64,000 nucleotides of DNA from Paraburkholderia sp. C35. Its GTDB lineage: Bacteria > Pseudomonadota > Gammaproteobacteria > Burkholderiales > Burkholderiaceae. The notes under the pieces are model-generated. The model saw nothing but the letters and a program-made list of their open reading frames with translations, had not been told where the DNA came from and did not search any database. The stretch lies in NCBI RefSeq assembly GCF_003121405.1, contig NZ_QBUY01000013.1, positions 1-64,000 of the forward strand, in the 5' to 3' direction. Positions 56,933 through 64,000 of the stretch are shown here, piece by piece. Each line of letters starts with the position of its first letter. The first letter of the stretch is position 1. Both the position numbers and the translations under genes were made by a program.

Positions 56933-57682
56933 ATGGAAAAGACTCTCGACAAACAGATTGCGATCGTGACGGGTGCCTCGCGTGGCATCGGTCGGGCAAT
57001 CGCGATCGAACTCGCGCGTCAGGGCGCGATGGTGATCGGCACGGCAACCAGCGAAAGCGGCGCGAACGCCATTACGGAAGCGTTCAAGGCTGAAGGCCTG
57101 AACGGCCGTGGCGCGGTGCTCAACGTCAACGACGCGGCTGCGGCTGAAGCGCTGATCGATGGCACCGTGAAGGAATTCGGCGGGCTCAACGTGCTGGTGA
57201 ATAACGCCGGCATCACGCAAGACCAATTGGCCATGCGCATGAAGGACGACGACTGGGACGCTGTCATCGACACGAACCTGAAGTCTGTGTTCCGTCTGTC
57301 GCGCGCCGTGCTGCGCCCGATGATGAAGGCGCGTGGCGGCCGCATCATCAACATCCCGTCGGTGGTCGGTTCTGCGGGCAATCCGGGTCAGGCGAACTAC
57401 GCTGCAGCGAAAGCGGGCGTGGCGGGCATGACGCGTGCACTGGCTCGTGAAATCGGCAGCCGCGGCATTACCGTGAACTGCGTCGCGCCGGGCTTCATCG
57501 ACACCGACATGACGAAGACGCTGCCCGAAGAACAGCAGACGGCACTGAAGACGCAGATTCCGCTCGGCCGTCTGGGCAGCCCGGAAGATATCGCACACGC
57601 CGTAACGTTCCTCGCATCGCCGCAGGCCGGTTATATCACCGGCACGACGCTGCACGTGAACGGCGGCATGTACATGTCGTAA
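56933..57682 (+). CDS. fabG: 3-oxoacyl-ACP reductase
   Basis: A 249-residue short-chain dehydrogenase, FabG. The NADPH motif is TGASRGIGRAIAIELA and the catalytic set is N-x-AG (VNNAGITQDQ), Ser in IPSVVGSAGNPGQ and YAAAKAG. It performs the first reduction step in the elongation cycle. The ATG at 56933 is set by family alignment; the frame is open from 56906. Confidence 0.98.
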   Translation: MEKTLDKQIAIVTGASRGIGRAIAIELARQGAMVIGTATSESGANAITEAFKAEGLNGRGAVLNVNDAAAAEALIDGTVKEFGGLNVLVNNAGITQDQLAMRMKDDDWDAVIDTNLKSVFRLSRAVLRPMMKARGGRIINIPSVVGSAGNPGQANYAAAKAGVAGMTRALAREIGSRGITVNCVAPGFIDTDMTKTLPEEQQTALKTQIPLGRLGSPEDIAHAVTFLASPQAGYITGTTLHVNGGMYMS

Positions 57683-57779
57683 TCAAATTCGGTTACTATC
57701 CGCGCCGCGATGCCTTTCGAAGCGTGGATTGACTGGCTTTACAGCAACCAAGTGCGTCGCTTTTTTACAGATGCAAACC

Positions 57780-57788
57780 TGATAAAAT
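57780..57788 (+). promoter_or_regulatory. Extended -10 promoter before acpP
   Basis: TGATAAAAT (57780-57788) has the extended TGn element before a near-consensus -10 box; the -35 region is poor. It lies about 43 bases before the acpP ATG, so acpP may have its own strong transcript in addition to read-through from fabG. Confidence 0.5.
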
Positions 57789-57830
57789 GCGCGCACCTGT
57801 ATTTATGAACTTTTTTCCCTTGGAGGGGTA

Positions 57831-58070
57831 ATGGACAATATCGAACAGCGCGTCAAGAAGATCGTTGCGGAACAACTCGGTGTTGCCGAAGCGGAAATCA
57901 AGAACGAAGCATCGTTCGTGAACGACCTCGGCGCTGACTCGCTCGACACGGTCGAGCTGGTGATGGCTCTCGAAGACGAATTCGGCATGGAAATTCCGGA
58001 TGAAGAAGCCGAGAAGATCACGACGGTTCAGCAAGCGATCGACTACGCTCGCGCTAACGTCAAGGCCTAA
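57831..58070 (+). CDS. acpP: Acyl carrier protein
   Basis: A 79-residue acidic ACP. The phosphopantetheine site is [17 protein letters not shown] with Ser37, and the rest is the standard four-helix sequence. It carries intermediates of fatty-acid synthesis. The ribosome site TTGGAGGGG is strong, in keeping with high expression. Confidence 0.99.
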
Positions 58071-58425
58071 GGTCATTCGCGCCTGCCTGGTTGCTTCGGC
58101 TGCTGCGCAATACGCAGCGTCCGTCGTGCCGGCAGCCCTGTCGCGCCGTCTGTCGGTGCAAACAGGGCAGGCGTCAATGCTGATGCGCATGCGCGCAAGC
58201 CTGACGGCGTCGTTCAAGGCGCAACGGCCGATGCAGCAGATATCGGCTCTTTCGCCATTGCGCTTACTGGTGCATATCCCGGCGTTTTCGCCAGTGCACT
58301 GGTCAGCGTATTCGTCAGCGCCCTGGTCAGCGCGTTCGTCAGGTTAAACAGCCACAGGGCACACAGGGCACTTTCCTGTGCGCTGCTGTGGCTTTTGTTT
58401 TGTCATCTATGGAAAAGGGGTTACC
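58071..58425. other. 355-bp acpP-fabF interval
   Basis: No coding frame is convincing. The last quarter holds a long stem and T-rich run (described separately) just before the fabF ribosome site AAAAGGGG. Confidence 0.5.
58350..58403 (+). terminator. Branched hairpin with T-rich tail between acpP and fabF
   Basis: Outer arms AGCCACAG (58350-58357) and CTGTGGCT (58386-58393) enclose an inner stem CACAGG/CCTGTG, and the run CTTTTGTTTTG follows. It looks like a terminator or attenuator that would lower fabF transcription relative to acpP. Transcription into fabF may rely on read-through. Confidence 0.6.
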
Positions 58426-59664
58426 GTGAGCCGTCGTCGTGTTGTTGTTACAGGCCTGGGGCTTATTTCGCCTGTTGGCAATAATGTTGCCGACGGCTGG
58501 GCCAATCTGGTCGCCGGCAAGTCTGGCATCGCCAACATCACGAAGTTCGACGCGTCGAACTTCTCCACGCGTTTCGCCGGCGAGGTGAAGGGCTTCAATA
58601 TCGAGGACTACATCCCCGCCAAGGAAGCGCGCCACATGGATACGTTTATCCATTACGGCGTGGCAGCCGGCATCCAGGCGATGCGGGATAGCGGCCTCGA
58701 AATCACCGACGAGAACTCGGAGCGTGTTGGCGTGGTCGTCGGCTCGGGCATCGGCGGTCTGCCGATGATCGAAGTCACGCAGACGGAACTGCTGAATCGC
58801 GGCCCGCGCCGTATTTCGCCGTTCTTCGTGCCGGCATCGATCATCAACATGATCTCCGGCCATCTCTCCATCAAGTTCGGTCTTAAAGGCCCGAACCTGT
58901 CGATGGTGACGGCGTGTACGACGGGCCTGCACTGTATCGGCGAGGCTTCGCGTCTGATCGAATACGGCGACTGCGACGTCATGATCGCGGGCGGCGCGGA
59001 ATCGACGGTGTCGCCGCTGGGCATCGGCGGCTTCGCGGCGGCGCGTGCACTGTCGCAGCGTAACGACGATCCTTCGACGGCGAGCCGTCCGTGGGACAAG
59101 GACCGCGACGGTTTCGTGCTGGGCGAGGGCGCGGGCGTGATGGTGCTCGAAGAGTACGAACACGCAAAGGCACGCGGCGCGAAGATCTACGCGGAAGTGG
59201 GCGGCTACGGCATGAGCGGCGACGCTTACCATATGACGGCTCCGCTGGAAGACGGCGACGGCGCACGCCGCTGCATGATCGCGGCGCTGAAGAACGCCGG
59301 TGTGAACGCTGATGCGGTGAACTACCTGAACGCGCACGGCACCTCGACGCCGCTCGGCGACCTCGCGGAAACCCCGGGCATCAAGCGCGCATTCGGCGAT
59401 CACTCGAAGAAAATCGTCGTGAACTCGACGAAGTCGATGACGGGCCACCTGCTGGGTGGCGCGGGCGGGCTGGAGTCGGTGTTCACGGTGCTGGCCGTGC
59501 ATCATCAGGTGTCGCCGCCGACCATCAACATCTTCAACCAGGATCCGGAATGCGATCTCGACTACTGCGCAAACACGGCGCGGGAGATGAAGATCGACGT
59601 CGCGCTGAAGAACTCGTTCGGGTTCGGCGGCACGAACGGCACGCTGGTTTTCAAGCGCGCCTGA
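58426..59664 (+). CDS. fabF: 3-oxoacyl-ACP synthase II
   Basis: A 412-residue FabF, elongating acyl-ACP chains. The catalytic Cys is in [14 protein letters not shown], and the two His are in [11 protein letters not shown] and [12 protein letters not shown]. The start is a GTG at 58426 with AAAAGGGG upstream; family length agrees. The frame is open a little further up. Confidence 0.98.
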   Translation: MSRRRVVVTGLGLISPVGNNVADGWANLVAGKSGIANITKFDASNFSTRFAGEVKGFNIEDYIPAKEARHMDTFIHYGVAAGIQAMRDSGLEITDENSERVGVVVGSGIGGLPMIEVTQTELLNRGPRRISPFFVPASIINMISGHLSIKFGLKGPNLSMVTACTTGLHCIGEASRLIEYGDCDVMIAGGAESTVSPLGIGGFAAARALSQRNDDPSTASRPWDKDRDGFVLGEGAGVMVLEEYEHAKARGAKIYAEVGGYGMSGDAYHMTAPLEDGDGARRCMIAALKNAGVNADAVNYLNAHGTSTPLGDLAETPGIKRAFGDHSKKIVVNSTKSMTGHLLGGAGGLESVFTVLAVHHQVSPPTINIFNQDPECDLDYCANTAREMKIDVALKNSFGFGGTNGTLVFKRA

Positions 59665-59668
59665 GCCT

Positions 59669-60154
59669 TTGACGGCGGCATCACAGCAGCCGGCCCCGCC
59701 GGCATCCGCTTCCGATACCGCACTGAACGGCGGACCCTCGCAGCGCATCGCGCTGCGGCGGTCCGCCGCGTTGTATCTGGCGGCTGCGTTTTTCATTGTG
59801 ATTGCCGTCGCGGCCGTTTGCATGACGCTCGGACCCCGAATTGGCGCGGTCCCGACTGTGGCATGTGGAGCGGCCGTGTGCGCGTTGCTGGCGATGGCAG
59901 CCGTCCGTCATGCGCACAATCTGCCGGGCACCCTTAAAATCGGGCCGGAAGGCCTGTCGGTGTGGAGCAAGGCGGGAATATTACGCGCTCAGGGCCGTAT
60001 TACGGGGTGCAGCCAGTGGAGCGGCAGCGCGTTGATGGTGTGGGGCGAGGAGGATGGCGGCAGGTTGCATCGGCTCCTGATCATGGCCGACATGCTCGAG
60101 CGTGGCGTTTTTCGCGAGCTCGCCGTGCTCGCCAGACGCAGTGCGCACGCCTGA
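59669..60154 (+). CDS. Small membrane protein between fabF and rpoE
   Basis: A protein of about 161 residues starting at a TTG at 59669, 5 bases after the fabF stop; no ATG fits better. It has two hydrophobic segments (YLAAAFFIVIAVAAVCMTLG and VACGAAVCALLAMAAV) and a soluble C-terminal part with VWSKAGILRAQGRITGCSQW, similar in layout to YgfX-type proteins. Function is unknown. The start is uncertain. Confidence 0.68.
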   Translation: MTAASQQPAPPASASDTALNGGPSQRIALRRSAALYLAAAFFIVIAVAAVCMTLGPRIGAVPTVACGAAVCALLAMAAVRHAHNLPGTLKIGPEGLSVWSKAGILRAQGRITGCSQWSGSALMVWGEEDGGRLHRLLIMADMLERGVFRELAVLARRSAHA

Positions 60155-60286
60155 GCGGCTTGCCTGGCGCGGCGGCGAGCCTTGACTGTAAAGACTGTAA
60201 CGGCTGTTACGCGCGTAACGTGTCGCGTTGAAGGGGACGCTACAATGGTGCCCCGCTACACGCGCAAAAGTTAACGGATTTATCAG

Positions 60287-60886
60287 GTGAGCGAAAAAGA
60301 AATAGATCAGGTGCTGGTTGAACGCGTCCAGAACGGCGACAAGGCTGCGTTCGAGCTTCTGGTCTCCAAGTACCACCGCAAGATCATCCGCCTGATCTCG
60401 CGCCTCGTGCGGGATCCCGCCGAGGTCGAGGATGTGGCCCAGGATGCCTTCATCAAGGCATACCGGGCGCTGCCCCAATTTCGCGGAGAATCCGCGTTCT
60501 ATACGTGGTTGTACCGGATTGCCGTCAATACGGCCAAGAATTACCTTGCCACCCAGGGTCGGCGCGCACCCACTTCGACGGAAGCAGATGCTGAAGAAGC
60601 GGAAACTTTCTCGGATGCCGACCAACTAAGGGATATCAACACGCCTGAGTCGATGTTGATGAGCAAACAGATCGCAGAGACGGTCAATGCTGCGATGGCG
60701 GTTTTACCGGAAGAGCTGCGCACCGCCATAACTCTTCGTGAAATTGAAGGTCTGAGCTACGAGGAAATCGCTGAAATGATGGGTTGCCCGATCGGCACCG
60801 TCAGATCAAGAATTTTCCGCGCTCGCGAAGCCATTGCGGCAAAATTGCGTCCGCTGCTTGACACACCTGAGGGCAAGCGCTGGTAG
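60287..60886 (+). CDS. rpoE: RNA polymerase sigma factor RpoE
   Basis: A 199-residue extracytoplasmic sigma factor. Region 2 includes RLVRDPAEVEDVAQDAFIKA and FYTWLYRIAVNTAKNYLA; region 4 includes LREIEGLSYEEIAEMMGCPI with GTVRSRIFRAREAI. It turns on the envelope-stress response. The start is GTG at 60287. It begins the rpoE-rseA-rseB-mucD operon. Confidence 0.97.
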   Translation: MSEKEIDQVLVERVQNGDKAAFELLVSKYHRKIIRLISRLVRDPAEVEDVAQDAFIKAYRALPQFRGESAFYTWLYRIAVNTAKNYLATQGRRAPTSTEADAEEAETFSDADQLRDINTPESMLMSKQIAETVNAAMAVLPEELRTAITLREIEGLSYEEIAEMMGCPIGTVRSRIFRAREAIAAKLRPLLDTPEGKRW

Positions 60887-60985
60887 CAGCTGTTGGAAGC
60901 AGCGGCCAGCCGGCCTCACGGACGGCGGCGCAGTCTCTGGGTCAAGTGGTGTCACAACGGGGTGTCTGTAAAGATGGGGAGCATC

Positions 60986-61624
60986 ATGGGGTCGGTTTCG
61001 ATGCCAATGCAAACAAATGCGCAAGCAAGCTCGCAAGCCGAGCGTCTGTCTGCTTTTGTCGACGGCGAACTGCTCGACGGCGAGCATCCGAACACAATTC
61101 TGGCCGCGATGGGTCATGAAGAGCGCACCAGCTGGTCGTGCTATCACCTGATCGGCGACGCGCTGCGTTCCGACGATCTGGCTGTTAGCCCTGCCACGAG
61201 CAGTGCGTTTCTGGCGGGTTTTTCGGCACGCTTCGAAAGCGAAGCGCATGTGCTGGCGCCGGCGTCGATACCTGCCACGCGCCGTCTGCTTGCGTTGCGC
61301 CGCCGGGTGATTCCGGCGTTCGCCGTGGCAGCCGCGGCCGCTACGCTCACGTGGATCGTCATGCCGCAGCTGTCGGGCGTGGGCACGGGCGCGAGCGTAT
61401 CGCAGGTCGCATCGGTCGCACCTGCGGATTCGCTGCAGCGCGTGGCCATGGCGTCGATGCCTGCCGCGACCACGGCGCAAGCCAATACGTCGGACGGCAA
61501 CATCATTCGCGACGCGAGCCTTGATCAATATCTGGAAGCGCATCAGCAGTTCGGTCTTCAGCCCGTCGTTTCGGGTTCGATGCCGATGCTCCGCGCGGCC
61601 TCACTGACTACGCAGGGCCACTAG
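60986..61624 (+). CDS. rseA: Anti-sigma-E factor RseA/MucA
   Basis: A 212-residue inner-membrane anti-sigma factor. The N-terminal cytoplasmic domain (SQAERLSAFVDGELLDGEHP, SWSCYHLIGDALRSDDL) binds RpoE. One membrane segment (VIPAFAVAAAAATLTWIVMP) precedes a periplasmic part rich in Ala, Ser and Gln. Of the possible starts, ATG 60986 has GGGGAG upstream; ATG 60974 lacks a ribosome site. Proteolysis of this protein releases RpoE. Confidence 0.92.
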   Translation: MGSVSMPMQTNAQASSQAERLSAFVDGELLDGEHPNTILAAMGHEERTSWSCYHLIGDALRSDDLAVSPATSSAFLAGFSARFESEAHVLAPASIPATRRLLALRRRVIPAFAVAAAAATLTWIVMPQLSGVGTGASVSQVASVAPADSLQRVAMASMPAATTAQANTSDGNIIRDASLDQYLEAHQQFGLQPVVSGSMPMLRAASLTTQGH

Positions 61625-61628
61625 TCTG

Positions 61629-62669
61629 ATGCAGAGTCTGCGGTTCAATAAAACGACCATCTGGGGGCGGCTGCCGGCATTTCTGTTCTGTGCAGCCGTG
61701 ATGTTATCCGCCACGTCGCGCGCCTTCGCGCAAACCGACGACTCTGCCACCCGGCGCAGTGCGTCGGAGCTGCTGAACCGGATCCATCAGGCTGCGCAGC
61801 AGCAGAACTACGAAGGCGCGTTCGTCTACCAGCGCGGCGACTTTGTCCAGTCCTCGCGTATTGCCCATTACACGACGCGTAGCGACGGCGAATTCGAATC
61901 GCTGGAAAGTCTTGACGGCAAGCCGCGCAAGATGCTGCGCCATAACGACGAGCTTTATACGTTCGTGCCCGAGCGGCATCTCTGTGTCGTCGAGAAGCGC
62001 CAGAACAAGGATTCGTTCCCGGCGTTGCTGTCGGCGAGCGGCGACCAGGTGCTGACGGTCTATGAGCCGAAAATGCTTGGCACGGACCGCGTTGCCGGTA
62101 TCGACAGCCAGGTCATCGAGCTCGACCCGAAGGACGCGAACCGTTTCGCCTACAAACTGTGGGCCGACGCCAAGACTGGATTGCTGCTGCGCGCGCAGAC
62201 GCTCGATCCAAGCGGTCAGGTGCTCGAGCAGATGTCGTTTTCGCAGATTCGCATCGGTGTTCCCGTCGACAAGACGCCGATCGCCACGGGCATCAAGAAT
62301 ACGGCGGGCTGGACCGTGGTTCGTCCGCCTGTCGAGCCGGTCGATATGGAAGCGCAGGGCTGGCAGATCACGTCGCCCGTGGCCGGTGTCCACAAGATTC
62401 CCGAACTGCGCCGGCCGATGGCCGCGCATGATCCGGCCAATCCGCCTATTCCCGTCGACCAGAGGGTGTTCTCGGACGGACTGGCTGCAATCTCGATTTT
62501 TGTCGAGCCGGTCGAGAAGAGCACGCGCAAGGAAGGCGCGGGAAGCAGCGGTGCAACCCACGTGCTGGTTAAGCGCCGTGGCGATTTCTGGATCACGTTG
62601 CTCGGGGAAGTGCCTCAGACCACGTTGCAGCAATTTGCGGCTGCCATAGAATACAAGCCTTCCAGGTAA
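61629..62669 (+). CDS. rseB: Periplasmic sigma-E regulator RseB/MucB
   Basis: A 346-residue exported protein (signal peptide ending at AFA/QT) of the MucB/RseB family. The blocks ELLNRIHQAAQQQNYEGAFV, KMLRHNDELYTFVPERHLCV and VFSDGLAAISIFVEPVEKST follow the expected order. It shields RseA from proteolysis and responds to lipopolysaccharide or outer-membrane protein signals. It lies 5 bases after rseA. Confidence 0.94.
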   Translation: MQSLRFNKTTIWGRLPAFLFCAAVMLSATSRAFAQTDDSATRRSASELLNRIHQAAQQQNYEGAFVYQRGDFVQSSRIAHYTTRSDGEFESLESLDGKPRKMLRHNDELYTFVPERHLCVVEKRQNKDSFPALLSASGDQVLTVYEPKMLGTDRVAGIDSQVIELDPKDANRFAYKLWADAKTGLLLRAQTLDPSGQVLEQMSFSQIRIGVPVDKTPIATGIKNTAGWTVVRPPVEPVDMEAQGWQITSPVAGVHKIPELRRPMAAHDPANPPIPVDQRVFSDGLAAISIFVEPVEKSTRKEGAGSSGATHVLVKRRGDFWITLLGEVPQTTLQQFAAAIEYKPSR

Positions 62670-62688
62670 TCCTTCGGTTCCCTACGAC

Positions 62689-64000
62689 ATGACGATTCTT
62701 TCGGTGCGCAAATTCTTCGCGGCCGCAGTTCTGGTGGCTTGTCTGCCGCTCGCGCCGCATACGGCGTCGGCGGCGCCTGCTGCCAATCTGCCTGATTTCA
62801 CCGATCTGGTCGACAAGGTCGGACCAGCCGTCGTCAACATCCGCACGACGGCCAAGGTCTCCAATTCCACCCGCGGCCTGCCGCCGGGCATGGACGACGG
62901 CGACATGTCGGAGTTTTTCCGGCGATTCTTTGGCATTCCTATGCCGAACTCGCCGCAATCGCCTGGTACGCCGAATTCGCCGCGTGGCGGTGGTGGCGGT
63001 GGTGGCAGCGACCAGGATCAGTCGCCCGACAGCGGTGGCGGCGACACCGAACAGAATAGCGGCGTCGGCTCGGGCTTCATCCTGTCGTCGGACGGCTACG
63101 TGATGACGAATGCGCACGTGATCGACGACGCCGACACCATCTACGTCACGCTCACTGACAAGCGCGAGTTCAAAGCCAAGCTGATCGGCGTCGACGACCG
63201 CACGGACGTAGCCGTCGTGAAGATCAATGCGGCCAATCTGCCGACGGTGCAGATCGGCGATTCGAACAAGGTGCGCGTCGGCGAATGGGTTGTTGCGATC
63301 GGTTCGCCGTTCGGGCTGGAGAATACGGTGACGGCAGGCATCGTCAGCGCCAAGGGGCGCGATACGGGCGACTATCTGCCGTTCATCCAGACCGACGTGG
63401 CGGTGAATCCGGGCAACTCGGGCGGGCCGCTGATCAACATGCAGGGCGAGGTGATCGGCATCAATTCGCAGATCTACAGCCGCACGGGCGGTTTCATGGG
63501 TATCTCGTTCGCGATTCCCATCGACGAAGCGATGCGGGTGGCCGATCAGCTGAAGACCTCGGGCAAGGTCACGCGCGGCCGGATTGCCGTCGCGATCGGC
63601 GAGGTCACGAAGGACGTAGCCGATTCGCTTGGCTTGCCGAAGGCGCAGGGCGCGCTCGTCAGTAGCGTCGAGCCGGGCGGTCCCGCGGACAAGGCTGGCG
63701 TGCAACCGGGCGACATCATCCTGAAGTTCAACGGCCATAACGTCGATACGGCAACCGATCTGCCGCGCATGGTCGGCGACACGAAGCCGGGCACCAAGGC
63801 GACCATCACGCTGTGGCGCAAGGGTCAAACGCGTGACGTCCCCGTGACGGTGGCCGAAATGCAGCCTGAAAAGACCGCCAAGGCCGATCAGAAGAAGGCA
63901 CCGACGCCGAAGCCGCGTGCATCGAATGCGCTGGGCGTGGCCGTCAGCGATATTCCGGCTGACCAGATGAAGTCGCTGAAGCTGCACAACGGTGTGCAGG
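62689..64000 (+). CDS. mucD: Periplasmic serine protease MucD/DegP-like (cut by window end)
   Basis: A Deg-family protease that begins at ATG 62689 and runs off the right edge in frame (437 codons present). The signal peptide ends near residue 29 (TASA/AP). The catalytic triad is present: His in MTNAHVIDDA, Asp in RTDVAVVKIN and Ser in NPGNSGGPLIN. PDZ1 follows the protease domain and the start of PDZ2 (ALGVAVSDIPADQMKSLKL) is seen. A Gly/Ser/Asp-rich insertion of about 40 residues lies in the LA-loop region. It degrades misfolded envelope proteins and closes the sigma-E operon. Confidence 0.95.
   Translation, partial: MTILSVRKFFAAAVLVACLPLAPHTASAAPAANLPDFTDLVDKVGPAVVNIRTTAKVSNSTRGLPPGMDDGDMSEFFRRFFGIPMPNSPQSPGTPNSPRGGGGGGGSDQDQSPDSGGGDTEQNSGVGSGFILSSDGYVMTNAHVIDDADTIYVTLTDKREFKAKLIGVDDRTDVAVVKINAANLPTVQIGDSNKVRVGEWVVAIGSPFGLENTVTAGIVSAKGRDTGDYLPFIQTDVAVNPGNSGGPLINMQGEVIGINSQIYSRTGGFMGISFAIPIDEAMRVADQLKTSGKVTRGRIAVAIGEVTKDVADSLGLPKAQGALVSSVEPGGPADKAGVQPGDIILKFNGHNVDTATDLPRMVGDTKPGTKATITLWRKGQTRDVPVTVAEMQPEKTAKADQKKAPTPKPRASNALGVAVSDIPADQMKSLKLHNGVQ

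Noticed and set aside
58000..58347. Open frame downstream of and overlapping acpP
   Set aside because: It starts inside acpP in another frame and has no recognisable sequence or ribosome site.
60190..60215. GTAAC/GTTAC dyads upstream of rpoE as a regulator site
   Set aside because: The elements are short and irregular, and no sigma-E type promoter is clear next to them.

Overview
The window is a GC-rich piece of a Burkholderiaceae chromosome, most likely Paraburkholderia or a close relative. Supporting evidence: the gene order rne-rluC-HAD phosphatase-Rieske-S49 peptidase, yceD-rpmF-plsX-fabH-fabD-fabG-acpP-fabF-rpoE-rseA-rseB-mucD, moeA-mobA-moaA beside rne, a VpsR-type regulator family, and an intergenic hairpin repeat (137-200) that I recall as common in Paraburkholderia genomes. 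Most of the window is core housekeeping DNA. I see no prophage, insertion sequence, integrase or CRISPR array.

Region by region. 1-792: repeat and folA. 863-10714: an accessory secretion locus lying between folA and thyA. It has seven exported-protein genes on the minus strand (8765 down to 2414), flanked by two paralogous sigma-54 activators of the VpsR type (863-2389 and 9317-10714). 10923-14664: thyA and, convergently, a FecR/DUF6600 exported protein with a long P/Q-rich tail. 14816-19011: ArsR-type regulator, tiny exported peptide, MFS transporter, DJ-1/AraC regulator, acyl-CoA thioesterase. 19088-25374: fumC, phospholipase D-like lipoprotein, BASS transporter, MATE exporter, S4-domain protein. 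25716-26478: two small Lys/Ala-rich exported proteins behind a possible sigma-E promoter. 26633-32523: UvrD-like helicase, a conserved hypothetical, a coupled araC-azlC-azlD unit, creA. 32735-40426: tRNA-Asn, fdxA, pncB, lutC-like, a Na+/H+ antiporter-like gene, a 2-hydroxyacid dehydrogenase, rmuC, GNAT and a 2-TM protein. 40482-47104: molybdenum cofactor genes and rne. 47858-52394: rluC operon, then rsmI-like and maf. 52479-59664: fatty-acid and phospholipid synthesis cluster. 60287-64000: sigma-E operon ending in a mucD/degP gene cut by the window edge.

The most interesting system is the 2414-8765 operon. Its order (small exported protein, an additional exported protein, two repeat proteins, periplasmic C39-type peptidase, a protein with degenerate copies of the same repeat, and a coiled-coil plus beta-barrel outer-membrane protein) parallels the fapA-B-C-D-E-F functional-amyloid operon of Pseudomonas. 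I therefore read it as a divergent Fap-like amyloid secretion system. Features that make it more than a copy: an extra gene with no clear Fap counterpart, a Tyr/Gly/Ser-rich prion-like domain in the likely main fibre protein, a double-glycine C39-type motif in the first protein, a good -24/-12 promoter 28 bases upstream of the first start codon with a perfect 16-base palindrome about 80 bases further up, and two flanking sigma-54 activators that could act on it.

How it may work (inference): the VpsR-type activators bind the upstream palindrome and drive sigma-54 transcription. The subunits cross the inner membrane by Sec signal peptides. The C39-type protein trims or guards a partner in the periplasm. 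Subunits leave through the trimeric-type barrel and assemble as fibres in a biofilm matrix.
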